From assembly GCA_034769895.1 (NCBI GenBank), contig JAWRYS010000723.1, forward strand, positions 21,613-85,612: DNA of 64,000 nucleotides, read 5' to 3'. Positions 21,265-34,554 of this stretch are shown here, in pieces (position 1 is the stretch's first letter; the number at the start of each line of letters is the position of its first letter). The DNA is from Magicicada septendecula (Eukaryota > Arthropoda > Insecta > Hemiptera > Cicadidae). The notes beneath the pieces were generated by a model that saw only the letters and a program-made list of their open reading frames with translations, was not told where the DNA came from and made no database searches. The position numbers were made by a program, and so were the translations under genes.

Positions 21265-23479
21265 TTAAAACGAAATAAGATGAAGGAGAAGAAGAAGGAA
21301 AATGGAAATGAAACAAACCATGTATAAAGGGAAATAAAATGAAATCAAATGATAAGACACAAACAAAAGATATACAATAAAAGAAGGAGAAATGGTACAC
21401 TCAAATATAATATTGGAAACGAAACCAATAACTAACCAATGTAAAAAATAAGTATTATTATCGATTAAATGATAGATATAAATGATAATTGATAAAACCC
21501 GATAAATAAAAGTACACTAACCCAAGAATTAGAGTTATATGTAATACAGAACTCTATAAAGTCATGAACTTATTAATAGTATAAATAATATTTGTAAAGA
21601 GAGAGATAGTGAGATGGTGAGAAAATAAAAATATCTAAGTGACAAAGAGAAAGTAATGGTAGGGATTACCCATTAATAAACACTTAAAATAAAAATTTAA
21701 GAAGTGCAAAAGTGAAAGTGTAAAACCCCACAATAATTAGAAAATATAGTGATAGATAAAAAACACTTAATAAATCAGTGATAAACACTAAATGGTTTAA
21801 AAGTGAATGTTATTAATAAATCAGAATATTGTAAATGATAGTTTTAGGAAATATAGTGATAGATAAAAAACGCTTAGTAAATCAGTGATAAACACTAAAC
21901 GATTTAATGGTGAACAAATAAGAATTTTGTTAATGATAGTAATTAAAGATAGTATTAAGATTAAATATAAATGAAGGATACGATGTTATTCAGGGGAGGA
22001 AGCCCATAGAATGTCAACAGTTAGTGTTACCGTGGATAGAAGGTAGAGATTATTTAAGAAATAATATAGTAAAGAAATTAAAAACAAAATCAATAAACAC
22101 CCCATGTTATAAGGGATAATCAATTAAGTAAATTTGAATGGTGTGATGATGTTTATCACCCAAAAAATAATAAAGAATGAAATGAATTGTAAACAAACAT
22201 TACCTAACAACTGTTAAAAAATTGTTCAATTAAATTTATGAATAGGATATGGCTGAAGGAATTATACAGACCATAGGCCTAGATGTTATGTTTTATGTAA
22301 TAAAGAATAGTAAGTAATAGCCATATTGTTAACAAGGGCAAAATAGATAAATAAGAAGGTAAATCAATACAGATCTAATAACACTGGAAAATCAGTTAGG
22401 AAATAATTAACAAGCCATGATGTAGAAAATAATGGTAACATACAATTAGCATAAAAACAGATCCAAAACACATCAACAAATAAACAAATCAATTATAATC
22501 ACAAAACAAAACACATTAGGGTAAAATAAGATGTAATTTGTATAAGATCAGTAAATATAATCAATGGCTACTTAGGCCTATGAAATGCCTAACTGTCAAA
22601 AACAAATAACTTCAAATTGTAAAAAATTAACAAAGAAATTAGCAAATCCAAGGCAAGAAACTAGCCAAGGTTAATTGGTGAATAATATTAAAAGAAAAAT
22701 GTTAGAATAAGAACTTAAAATAAAAAAGAAATGTAATTAACAAATATTAACATAATTGTACAAGCATTAATACATTAAAGAACCCAACCTTATGGGATAT
22801 CAAAATAATCTTTGAAAGGAAATACAAACAGTAGTGATAATATTTAATACATAGGAAGGAAGACAGAAGAATAAAAGCAATCAGAAGAGATACAGTAATT
22901 TTGAATAAAAATTCAAAATTGATAACAATGGTTATAAAGTCATGATCAACCAATCAGAATTTATTCGTAACCATGACAACAGACCGTTGGTTATGATTTT
23001 TCCATTAAATCATAGTATTCAATAAGTGACGCTCTTCCAGAATAGACGCCAGGCCGTGAATGACCTAAATTTTAATCTAAAATGTATAAAAAGTAATCAA
23101 AATTCAAAAAGATGGAAACGTAAGCAGCAGACAAGGAACGAGAACATTTAACTGATGGCAAGGACCAATTTAAATAAAATTTAAATGAATAAATTGTTAC
23201 AACTAACATGAAAAAGATGCCAGAAGCCCCAGATAATTGAAAATTGACTACGATTGAAGCCCTATTCCATTTTCACCTGAACGACTGTTTACATCAAGTC
23301 TACTGATTTGATAAGTATCAATAAATTACCCAAATTTCAGAAATAAACTCACATTAAATATTTCTCACAGTCATCTGAACTCTCACTATAAACTGAATAT
23401 AATTTCCTTCAAAGATTAAGTAAAAAAATAAAACACTGAAATTTATTAACTAAGAAAATAACCTATTGTTAAATTGTGA

Positions 23480-23690
23480 AATTTTGTAACACAAAGGTAC
23501 AAACTTACCTATTTTTTATTTTCCGTTGTGCGACTTTGTATATTTTTATTTATAGCAATACGCGTTTCGGCAACAAGTGCTATAAATAAAAATATACGAA
23601 GTCGCACGACGGAAAATAAAAAATAGGTAAGTTTGTACCTTTGTATTAGAGCGCGACTTGGAGACAAAACAATAAAATGTATTATTTTGA
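23480..23690. repeat. Foldback insert in element B LTR
   Basis: Arms of about 66 bp (23493-23558 and 23579-23644) form a near-perfect hairpin around GCGTTTCGGCAAC. The insert is absent from the equivalent place in the 3' LTR (about 28720), so it arrived after element B inserted, or was lost from the other LTR. Some AT-rich sequence to its right belongs to the insert too. Confidence 0.75.
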
Positions 23691-23841
23691 AACACACGTT
23701 ATTACACTGCAGGAACAAATTATAGCTACACTTTATATTATTTAAGTACAAATAATATAAGGTAGTGTACTTTTTATTGTAATCATTATTAATATTTTTC
23801 TTGTAATCACAAGAACCCCAGACTTTGAACGAGTCGTTACA

Positions 23842-23870
23842 GATTGGCGACCAACTAGTGAGGCTAGAAT
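23842..23870 (+). promoter_or_regulatory. Element B primer-binding-site region
   Basis: GATTGGCGACCAACTAGTGA directly follows the LTR end GTTACA. Element F has a close relative (ATGGCGCTCAACTAGTGAGG). Confidence 0.6.
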
Positions 23871-23898
23871 TGAAGACTAGCGGCGATTAAGGGAAAAT

Positions 23899-25126
23899 AT
23901 GCAACATTCCATGGTTACAAGGTATAAAGCTAAGCAGGGAACTGAAGATAACAAGGGAGAAGAAATGGAAATGATAGAAGAAATGATCTGGGAAATGATC
24001 GGAGAGGATGCCCAAGAGGACCAACCAGAACCACAAATGGAAGTAATAGTCGGCGACCAACCAGACAAACCAACCGAAGGGGAGAAGATGGATGACATGA
24101 TGAAAATAATGATGGAACAATTTGGACAGATCAAGGAAAATAATAAGAAAAGGAATGACAAAATAGACCAAAACAGTGAAGAATTGAAAAACTGGAGGAA
24201 AAATCAATGAAAATTCAAAAAGACAAATTGAGATTTTAAGGGAAGATATTGAAACGCTGAACAATAAAATTAAAGGAAATAATGAAACATTGAAGCAGCA
24301 GATAAACGAGAAAATGGAGGAACACAGTGATACTTTTATGGAGGACATCCATAAAAGCCATGAAGAACTGAAGGGAGAATTAAGATACATACTAATAGGG
24401 CATCGTGAAGAAGTCAAGCAGACAAAAACGGGGATGAATAAGAAATGGGAAGAAACAATTTATCCAGCAGATCAACTTAATGAAACAGTAGATAGTGGTT
24501 TCACACCATTGAATGAAACACTAGACAGCACTTCTAAAGGTATCAGTGAAGAAATAAAAAATAAAGAAGACAAAAGTGTATTGTTTTCTGAAAATAAAGA
24601 TAACAAAAATAATGAGAAAATTAAGCACATAAAAACCAACCGTAGAAGAGTAAAGAAGAATCGAATAATTAAGAAGATTAAGAAAACAAAGGAAATAGGA
24701 AAAATATATAAAAAGAAACAAATAAAAACAAGAGAAGAAGTGGAAATGATGAAGCATGGACTAATTGACGTGTTCAATTTGCCAATTACTGACCAAAGCG
24801 AATTAATAGATTATAAAGATTGTAGGAGGACCTTAAAAGAAATTATAGAGGGAATTCACAACAAACCAACGGATGAAAACTTCAGCAAATCGATAAGTAA
24901 ATGGAAAATACCCAAAATTGAAAGGACTTACAACAAAGCAGTGTGTCACAAATTAAGAAGGTCTCTAAAACCCTTGAGCACACCAGAATTGGAAATGCAG
25001 AATAAAAAATCAGTGATGTCATTAATGAGGGAGGTACAATTAACTTCTTTGATTAATAAACAACATAATATAGTGAATGATGTAGACATTGATGCTACGG
25101 AACATATGATATTAGAAGAATCGTAG
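23899..25126 (+). pseudogene. Element B Gag-like coiled-coil protein
   Basis: Two frames (23899-24210 and 24290-25126) belong to one gene of about 400 codons, separated by a one-base frame change near 24190. The N-terminus has TRYKAK, an acidic stretch with EDAQEDQPE and DQPDKP, then MMKIMMEQF. A long coiled coil follows (residues about 90-190), then a basic linker and the conserved domain TREEVEMMKHGLIDVFNLPI near codon 290. The C-terminus is rich in K and E. The same order of parts is found in D and E. No capsid of the element A type and no zinc knuckle was seen. Likely the structural protein of a mostly non-coding element; function is inference. Confidence 0.65.
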
Positions 25127-25333
25127 TACAAGGTAGAAGAGACCTACATCACAAGGACGAAAATAGTTCTACACACCAAGGTTATCCAAACCACAAGTGC
25201 AGAGGAAATGATGGACCATGGATAAACAAAGTGAAGATAAACACCGAGAAATGGGACTGATCTTCGAATTACCGACCAAGCCAACCAATGGAAAAGGAAG
25301 AAAAGAGAAAGAGAATTATAAAATTCAAAAGAT

Positions 25334-25550
25334 GTAAGATCAGCTTACAACAATATTTCGATGACATATGAACTATAATATAAAATATAAAATAAAGGAA
25401 TAAGTTACAAAAATTCCTACAAAGTAAGATCACCTTACAATAATAATTAAATAACATATAAAGTAAAAGGAAAGAAAAAAAAATTATATATGTATGAAAA
25501 TGAAGGAATCAGTTACAAAAATTCCTATAAAGTAAGAACAACAAACTTAC
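25334..25550 (+). repeat. Element B 3' hairpins, three tandem copies
   Basis: GTAAGATCAGCTTAC (25334-25348), GTAAGATCACCTTAC (25424-25438) and a looser GTAAG...CTTAC (25532-25550) lie in degenerate repeats of about 100 bp, each with CAAAAATTCCTA-type flanks. The same hairpin lies in D, D2 and E. Confidence 0.65.
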
Positions 25551-26051
25551 AAAAATTATTTAGAATAATATTTAAAACAAAACAAAATAAACAAAAATAA
25601 AATCAAGCAAGAACTGCTAAGACAAATACCTAAAATTATAATGAATTCAGAGTATTCAAAGAAAAAAAAAATGAAATGGTATAAGAAAAAAAAAGTGTAT
25701 AAAGCAAATATACAGCAAATGGCTAAAGAAAAAAAATGGTAATCAACCAAGAAAAAGGAAAAAGATGTCTAAGATAATTAAAATGATCACAAGAAGAAAA
25801 GAAAAACAAACTAATGAAAAGTTAGAAATAATGAAATTAACAACTAAATAAATAAAAAACCATCAACTGTATGAGTAGATAACAACATATAGCAAAGGTA
25901 CAGCGGAAGGAAGAATGAGTAAAAGGTTAAAAATGATCCAAAAAACCATGAAGTGGACAATCCCAAAAAATATTATTATTAATTTAAGTCACAAGATGAC
26001 AAAAAAGGTATTTAAGATTGACTGAGAATAGGTCCAGCAATCAAATTAACT

Positions 26052-26082
26052 GAGCAGAGATGATATTCCTCTGGTCTCAGAA
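26052..26082 (+). other. Conserved 3' block shared with elements D and D2
   Basis: GAGCAGAGATGATATTCC then CTGGTCTCAGAA; D has the same block at 43361-43391. No coding frame was found to explain it. Confidence 0.6.
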
Positions 26083-26313
26083 AAATGGGTAGTAATGGAA
26101 GAAACCAGCTACTAAAAAGTTAGGGAAAAAATTATATAAAAGGGAGAATGCACTAATGGAAATAAATAAAAACAGATCTAAATAAAAAGGAATGGAACAA
26201 GTAAGAATAGAAATAAGAAGGAAGAAATAAACAAGAAAGAAAAGGAAAAAATTATATATAACTGATAATTTCATAAAAAACTATGCTAGTGTTTTACCAA
26301 AATGATCAATTTT

Positions 26314-26328
26314 GGAGGAGAGGCATTA
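26314..26328 (+). promoter_or_regulatory. Element B polypurine tract
   Basis: GGAGGAGAGG directly upstream of the 3' LTR, the expected plus-strand primer site. Confidence 0.65.
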
Positions 26329-29300
26329 TGTTACAACACAAATAAGCCACCCCAATACCAGGGATAAAAAAGATGAATCAACAATATAAAAAGTAATTCG
26401 TATAATATAAAATGTTTAAACTAATGAATATTAAATGACAATGACGCGACAAACGACGACATGTCCTAACCCAAGTGATTGACCAAATAAAAGGAAACCA
26501 AAGGAGAAGGGGAAAACCGAAATTAAATGAAATTAAAACGAAATAAGACGAAGGAGAAGAAGAAGGAAAATGGAAATGAAACAAACCATGTATAAAGGGA
26601 AATAAAATAAAATCAAATGATAAGACAAACAAAAGATATACAATAAAAGAAGGAGAAATGGTACACTCAAATATAATATTGGAAACGAAACCAATAACTA
26701 ACCAATGTAAAAAATAAGTATTATTATCGATTAAATGATAGATGTAAATGATAATTGATAAAACCCAATAAATAAAAGTACACTAACCCAAGAATTAGAG
26801 TTATATGTAATACAGAACTCTATAAAGACATGAACTTATTAATAGTATAAATAATATTTGTAAAGAGAGAGATAGTGAGATGGTGAGAAAATAAAAATAA
26901 CTAAGTGACAAAGAGAAAGTAATGGTAGGGATTACCCATTAATAAACACTTAAAATAAAAATTTAAGAAGTGCAAAAGTGAAAGTGTAAAACCCCACAAT
27001 AATTAGAAAATCTAGTGATAGACAAAAAACGCTTAGTAAATCAGTGATAAACACTAAATGGTTTAAAAGTGAATGTTATTAATAAATAAGAATATTGTAA
27101 ATGATAGTATTAGGAAATATAGTGATAGATAAAAAACGCTTAATAAATCAGTGATAAACACTAAATGGTTTAAAAGTGAATGTTATTAATAAATCAGAAT
27201 ATTGTATTTGATAGTTTTAGGAAATATAGTGATAGATTAAAAATGCTTAGTAAATCAGTGATAAACACTAAACGATTTAATGGTGAACAAATAAGAATTT
27301 TGTTAATGATAGTAATTAAAGATAGTATTAAGATTAAATATAAATGAAGGATACGATGTTATTCAGGGGAGGAAGCCTATAGAATGTCAACAGTTAGTGT
27401 TACCATGGATAGAAGGTAGAGATTATTTAAGAAATAATATAGTAAAGAAATTAAAAACAAAATCAATAAACACCTCATGTTATAAGGGATAATCAATTAA
27501 GTAAATTTGAATGGTGTGATGATGTTTATCACCCAAAAAATAATAAAGAATGAAATGAATTGTAAACAAACATTACCTAACAACTGTTAAAAACTTGTTC
27601 AATTAAATTTATGAATAGGATATGGCTGAAGGAATTATACAGACCATAGGCCTAGATGTTATGTTTTATGTAATAAAGAATAGTAAGTAATAGCCATATT
27701 GTTAACAAGGGCAAAATAGATAAATAAGAAGGTAAATCAATACAGATCTAATAACACTGGAAAATCAGTTAGGAAATAATTAAACAAGCCATGATGTAGA
27801 AAATAATGGTAACATACAATTAGCATAAAAACAGATCCAAAACACATCAACAAATAAACAAATCAATTATAACCACAAAACAAAACACATTAGGGTAAAA
27901 TGAGATGTAATTTGTATAAGATAGTAAATATAATCAATGGCTACTTAGGCCTTAACAAATGTTAATATTTGTAATTAACAAATATTAACATAATTGTACA
28001 AACATTAATACATTAAAGAACCCAACCTTATGGGATATCAAAATAATCTTTGAAAGGAAATACAAACAGTAGTGATAATATTTAATACATAGGAAGGAAG
28101 ACAGAAGAATAAAAGCAATCAGAAGAGATACAGTAATTTTGAATACAAATTCAAAATTGATAACAATGGTTATAAAGTCATGATCAGCCAATCAGAATTT
28201 ATTCGTAACCATGACAACAGACCGTTGGTTATGATTTTTCCATTAAATCATAGTATTCAATAAGTGACGCTCTTCCAGAATAGACGCCAGGCCGTGAATG
28301 ACCTAAATTTTAATCTAAAATGTATAAAAAGTAATCAAAATTCAAAAAGATGGAAACGTAAGCAGCAGACAAGGAACGAGAACATTTAACTGATGGCAAG
28401 GACCAATTTAAATAAAATTTAAATGAATAAATTGCTACAACTAACATGAAAAAGATGCCAGAAGCCCCAGATAATTGAAAATTGACTACGATTGAAGCCC
28501 TATTCCATTTTCACCTGAACGACTGTTTACATCAAGTCTACTGATTTGATAAGTATCAATAAATTACCCAAATTTCAGAAATAAACTCACATTAAATATT
28601 TCTCACAGTCATCTGAACTCTCACTATAAACTGAATATAATTTCTTTCAAAGATTAAGTAAAAAAATAAAACACTGAAAATTTATTAACTAAGAAAATAA
28701 CCTGTTGTTAAATTGCGAACTTTTGAAACACACTTTATTACACTGCAGGAACAAATTATAGCTACACTTTATATTATTTAAGTACAAATAATATAAGGTA
28801 GTGTACTTTTTATTGTAATCATTATTAATATTTTTCTTGTAATCACAAGAACCCCAGACTTTGAACGAAAATAACTGTAAACAACCAACACAGTCGCCAT
28901 ATTTGACTGGATAATTCGTTCAAAATCGATCTTTGCCAAACCCTAGAGAGAGTAGACTCATATTAATTGTCGGTGCAAATTTGTTGAATAACCAAATATA
29001 ATTTTAATGTCAAACTGAATAATTACCAATCACAAATTAAAGAAACTAGTACAGAGTGTAACCATTGTTTTTATTTCATAGGGAAGTGTATTGTATAAAT
29101 TGTGTATTGTATAGCAGAGACAGCGAGAATGATGGAAAGCGCTCACGTCGCAAATCCGGCGAACTAACTGCTCGATTAAGAAGGTCGAACGAAGGCGGGA
29201 GTAAAATTTGAATGCTCCAGGCCGTCATAGCTGAGAACACCTTTTATCACACTGTTTACTAATTTAATTGTTTTAAATAAACAATTGGGCGCCACCCTGG

Positions 29301-29523
29301 ATTTATAAACCCCTATTGAACAACAGGCAAGGTTTCCACTCGTGTTGTACTGGTAATTAAAAGATTGCTACGGACATCGTTAGCGCAAAACATAGAAGTA
29401 ACGACACCAGTGTGAGGCGAACACACAACTTATATACATTTTTAAAGAACACGTACAGATCTAGTCATTACAGATTGGCTTCCATCGCGGGGCTTTAAGA
29501 AGGCGGATGTCAAATGAGTCGTT

Positions 29524-29526
<3 letters not shown>
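26329..29526 (+). repeat. Element B 3' LTR
   Basis: Has one copy of the 60 bp unit, three copies of a unit of about 110 bp (26995-27290; two in the 5' LTR), and an extra block 28868-29514. That block contains two PBS-like sites: ATTGGGCGCCACCCTGG (29284-29300) and CATTACAGATTGGCTTCC (29466-29483), before the shared end GAGTCGTTACA. Confidence 0.8.

Positions 29527-29570
<44 letters not shown>
29527..29570. repeat. (TA)n microsatellite
   Basis: 44 bp alternating AT tract between the end of element B and the start of LTR C. Confidence 0.95.
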
Positions 29571-29573
<3 letters not shown>

Positions 29574-32036
29574 AACGTAACGAAAATATGGTCCCCTACG
29601 TTACATAAAAAGTTTATAATTCTCAAACAAAAAATAAAAATAATAATTGTCCGTAATAATAAAAGGTCAGAAAAATAAACCATTATTAAATGAATGAATA
29701 ATCCCCAAATAAGAATACTAGGTAAAAGAAAAATTAAGAATGTTTATAAATACAAACTATTAAGTGTTCAGTGAAAATGGTAAACGATAAACATTGACAA
29801 GTAATGTAAAACCTAACTTAGACAGTTTTAGAATGATTAATGAATTAGCTGAGAGGAGCATAATTAATTAGTGCATGATTTATTTTATAAAAATGTACAT
29901 GTTATTATGTTTTATCATGTTGTGTTATTATCATGATATTTATGTTGTTTTTTGTATGTAGCAAGTGAAGCAATTGTTTTAAGAGAATATCAATTAACTG
30001 ATGTTAATTTCATTTTTATGTTATCAAATATATCATTATAGAACTGGTGTTAAACTTTATAAAATTAAATGTTTTGTATACATGTACTTATTTAGTATGC
30101 GGATTATAATTGTAAACTTGGCCAGAAAGGCAATAATTGTTAATGAAATACCAAGGGGTTTATTGTAATTACATCATAAACAAATGAAGGATTCTATACT
30201 AATGTAGGTAATAATAAATTAAAATCAGAATGAGATAAAAATGTAATGATAGGCCACAAACCAGTAACATTGTATAGGAAGTCAGGTCAGAAAAGTTAGG
30301 TAACAAAATTTGTAAAAAACACTAAGTATAAGGTAAAGAGTTAGGAGAAATCAATAATAATTATTGATAGCAGATAAGTAACTTCAATTTAAATAAAATT
30401 TTAAAATGTAATAGTGCAATGATGCCGAAAAGTAATATTTCATAACAAGAAAATAGTACTTGTTATAATAAGTAGATTAAGAGGAAACGACAGCAAAATG
30501 TATATAATTTAATAACAAACAATATGTAAAGGTATAATATGATATAATGTAAATTTAGTAAGGGAGTATTTTAATAAGTGCAAGAACATTGTATGATTAT
30601 GGTTCTAGGATTATAAATATTATCCAATAAGAGAACACAGACTGGTTGTCAAGGACGACAAAATGGAATAAAATTTGTTTATTCGATTATTGAATCGTTA
30701 TCCATGAACGAGGACAGTTTAGTTTTGATGAACTTAGAAAAAATGATAAAATTAAATAAAATAAATTAATGAGTAAACAAAATTAAATAATAAATAACCA
30801 AAGGAAAGCTCACTGACTTTTGTCGGTCACATATAAAAGAGTACTATTAAGCCTACCAACTAAAATTGATGAAAATCTAAAGGAAGAACTTTACCAATAA
30901 AACTCAGTATAATGAGTAATCATTAAATTTAATTAATAGACAAATGAAGAGAAATAACTACCTGAATGAAATAAAATAATCCAGTATCTAAAGAACGAAA
31001 GAGGAACTTAAAATTGTACTCAAACCTCACTTTCCACGACTCGATAGATAAAGCATATTTTGACACAAAATACAGTGAAACCCGTAACCACAAGAACTGG
31101 ACATTGGTGAACAGTGAGGATCGGCATTTCTGCGTCATCCCAGGACCAAGACATCAAACTTTTTTTCGAACTTGGAGTGAAGACTGGCGAGGATTTATTC
31201 ATCTGTACCTTGGCGTTGATCAAACATCTCGAAGCACGAGGTTAGCTGTGCACGGCCATTACAAGTAACAATGTCGTCGGACAGTAAACTCCACTTATTT
31301 TAAATGTTAATTCATAAGAAGTTAGTAATAGATTGTAATACCTTGTAATCCTATTTTTGCATTTTCTGACCTTACTAATAGTTGAAAGAACCTTCATACC
31401 CTGTGTTTAAGAAAAACAATAATAATTAAAAGTAATGTATAACCCTGAATTCGATAATTAATCGATTCATTCCAGTACGATCAATTTCGTATCTTTGTAA
31501 AGGAAGAACCTTTGTTTTCAAGGAAAAAATATAAAATAAAGAATCATTTTTGAAATTGACGATTTCTTATCATTTGTATAATATTTAGTGTATGTTGAAC
31601 GAGTTGTAATTTATATAGAGAGTGTAATGTGGGAAGTATTGTGAGTGGAACAACTAACCTACAATACCCATCTGACTGTGAACCACAGCGATAGCTCGCG
31701 GACCACTGTTGAATTACAAGAGAAGAGAAACGGATTTAAGGAGTTTACTCTACTCTCTCAAAACGCGGACTAGGCTTGAATAAGAACCATAGAATTACAC
31801 AATATATCAACTGGTATTGAACGTTATTATTACAGAAAGTACTAAATTATTATATAATATTGAGATATTCTTAATATTTGATTAAGATCACCCATTAAAA
31901 GATATTATTTCTTCACAAATAACCTGACTTTGCGGTTTTTAAGAGAAACCACTTAACACTTAATAAATAATTTAAATCACAACAAAACATTTATTATGAA
32001 GGAAAAAAGATCGGAACTAGGAAGAAACGAGATATT
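29571..32036 (+). repeat. LTR C (solo or truncated LTR)
   Basis: Starts TGTAACGTAACG and is a diverged homologue of 36886-39233 along its length (shared TTATCATGATATTTATG, GTAGCAAGTG..GC, AATAAAGAATC poly(A)-type signal near 31543). Its right end lacks a clear GTTACA and fades into a TA run at 32037-32051. No gene; open frames inside, such as 31014-31268, have no recognised domain. Confidence 0.6.
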
Positions 32037-32051
32037 ATTATATATATATAT

Positions 32052-34004
32052 TGTAACGTACTGCTTTTTCGTTGAGAGGTGTTAATGTTTCCGCCTCTCC
32101 GCAGTCGCCACTTATGAATTATAATAACTGACATTTTAAAAAGTATAAATAAAGGATTTTTCTATTTTTTGTTATTTTGTGTTACTCAGTCTAAATAGAA
32201 ATCGAGAGTGTGTGATTTGGGGTCATGGAGGGAAGTTGTTCAGCCTTATGAAGAAGAGAGAGTAAGTACCAATTATTTACACTTGGCTTAGACGATTTCG
32301 GATTTTCTCAAATTGTTCGCTGTGATTTAAATCAGCTGATGGTGAGATAAGTTTCTACGTATAGTTCAACCAGCTTACACCGTAGCAAAATTTGATCCGA
32401 GGTTTTGATTTCTTCTGTTTTTGTGCTGAAATTTATTACAACTACCCACTACAAAAATTATAACACATTTTATTATTCAGGATTATTTTTCAATAATATC
32501 ATTTATTTATATTATTGGTTTTTTGTTTCCTGCCACCAAAATACAAGTCTTACAATTGATCTTTCCTTCAATAAAACATAATCTCGACTTCACAGAGCAA
32601 ACACGGAATTGTTTAAAGAGAAAAACATATATGGTTTAGTTTCATAATTTTACTATTTAAAAAAAACATCAATTAATATATAATTCTTAATAATTCCCCA
32701 GGGTTCAGGGTAAGTTCTTTTTGTTACGAGAGTGTCAGAAATGGATAATTACTATGCTTTACAAATACCGAAAAAATTATTAAATAATTTGTTTATTTTT
32801 TCGTGTAGTATGTAGTTCCTGGAATGTCCGTAAGAGTGCAGCGTGCGTTTGTTTACTTTAAAAACATATGTTTAGATGACTATTTTATTTTCAATCTCAA
32901 TGTTCGGAATAGGTTTTCTTCTTGAATTATTACAAAAAAAATGTTTATATTACCTCGCTCCGTATGGTTCTTACTGGATTGAAGCTTTTTCTGTGGTGAG
33001 GTCCGTCTTGCTTTATAATTTCCTTACCGTCTGGCGAATTCTCAATCGTCAACTAGAATTATGGCGAAACCAAGTTGAATCATCAGAAGGTTTTCTTTCA
33101 CTGTTTATAAAGGAGTAGAACCATCTAATTTTGATAAATCATGGATGATTTTGGAGTGATCATGCGGCTAGTTAATTTTGTATCAATTTGCACTCCTCTC
33201 AAGTTCCGAAAAGGTTATTTTCTATTATAATTGTAGTAGCATCAGTTTTTTAACTCTACGGTTTTAGTTCAAAATTTTTCTCTCTCACAATACTTGTTAT
33301 TTCCATCACTCTTAGTAACACATAGTATTTTTATTATACAGGCAGTTTGTAATTATTATAAATTTATATTTTATTTATGGAAAAATAATTCCTTTCCATT
33401 CCGGTTTCTTTACCAATTTAGTTTACATAATAAAGTTTGGTTCATTTTCTTATGACATTGTATATAAGTATTTGATAATTTTATTATCTTTAAATAAATT
33501 TATATATTATTTATTTAGTCTCTCATAGTATTCCTACACGGCACTACTTCCTGTTGCCATTTCCTTCATAGGATTATTTTAATTTTTTATTATCCTTTGA
33601 TATTTAAATTTTTATGTTTTTTTTTAAAACTAACCCTGGGTTTTCTTATAATCTAACACAATTATTTGAAAAAATATAATATTAACTTGGGTATAACAAT
33701 TAGTTGTTCATACAATATAAATATTACAATAAACAAAATAAAATACAAGATCAGTTAGTAGTATCATAGCCTACTCTCATAGTTTTATAATTTCCAAACC
33801 TACAGCACAGTTCTGTAACAAGTTACTTTCACTTTCACTTTTACCTCCATGGGTACACTATAACTCACTTTGCACCATATATCACTCGAATTGTTTGTCA
33901 TGGTGAGTGATATAATTTAATTTTGAGCAAGCCTTAGGTTACCCATTTCTGACCTTTATATTATCATGAGTTAATTTATTGGGACCGGGTTATGTAACGT
34001 TACA
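32052..34004 (-). repeat. Element D2 3' LTR
   Basis: Homologous to the D LTR (39342-41441) in reverse, from TGTAACGTTACATAACCC to AAAAAGCAGTACGTTACA. It lacks about 170 bp found near the 3' end of the D LTR, exactly the segment carrying two PBS-like modules. Confidence 0.8.
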
Positions 34005-34018
34005 TAAAGCCCTCCCAC
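34005..34018 (-). promoter_or_regulatory. Element D2 polypurine tract
   Basis: Minus strand GTGGGAGGGCTT immediately upstream of the LTR. Confidence 0.65.
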
Positions 34019-34524
34019 TAGAACAAATTTATTTTAGTTTAACTCGTTTATTAAAAATAAATTGTTGATTATTTCCATTCTCTTAATAGTCTTGGCTTTA
34101 TTTTCATAATAGTGTTTCATTTCAAACTGGTTATAAACTGACTGGTAATTCCGACTGGTGGTAATTGCTGTTTTCTTACTATACTCTCTCTCTCTTGGAG
34201 GCAAATTCATCAATTATTCATTTCTGGGTAGTGGTACTTCCACATTTTATTTGATAAGGACTGGTCACACTAATTATATTAAACTTGTTTTAACACTCAT
34301 TTCTATTTACTTTTATATACTCGCTTTATCAATTAAGCTTCTGTCTGCTATCTTCCTTCTATTTTCTTTATCTATACTTCTGGAATCCAATATCACTCTT
34401 TTCAGCTATTTTATAATTATTATCCCTTAAATATTCAATTTCCCTAACATTTTTCCCTATCCTGTGTGGTGGTTCCAGTCGGGTGGCCACTCTGGGTCCA
34501 TACACCGCTGTCCATCCTTACACC

Positions 34525-34554
34525 TTCTGAGACCAGGGAACATCATCCCTGCTC
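34525..34554 (-). other. Conserved 3' block, element D2 copy
   Basis: Reverse complement of the GAGCAGGGATGAT...CTGGTCTCAGAA block of elements B and D. Confidence 0.6.

Larger units (their letters stand above)
20941..23841 (+). repeat. Element B 5' LTR
   Basis: Differs structurally from the 3' LTR. It has a 60 bp unit (from about 21088) in three tandem copies where the 3' LTR has one, a foldback insert at about 23480-23690, and about 150 bp near 22580-22730 missing from the 3' LTR. It lacks the 28868-29514 block of the 3' LTR. Confidence 0.8.
20941..29526 (+). mobile_element. LTR element B (Gag-like gene only)
   Basis: Flanked by LTRs of 2901 bp (20941-23841) and 3198 bp (26329-29526), both TGTTACAA... 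to ...GAGTCGTTACA. The PBS-like site follows the 5' LTR at 23842, and a purine tract (GGAGGAGAGG, 26314-26323) precedes the 3' LTR. The internal region holds one coiled-coil Gag-like gene; I saw no protease, RT or integrase. The element sits in a (TA)n run on both sides. Confidence 0.8.

Noticed and set aside
20990..21400. Repetitive aromatic-rich minus frame and its Lys/Arg-rich plus counterpart
   Set aside because: Both are read through the 60 bp tandem repeat in the LTR of B; reduced to one unit in the other LTR.
23540..23600. Hammerhead core in the foldback centre (CCGAAACGCG on the minus strand)
   Set aside because: No CTGANGA-like strand at a suitable distance.
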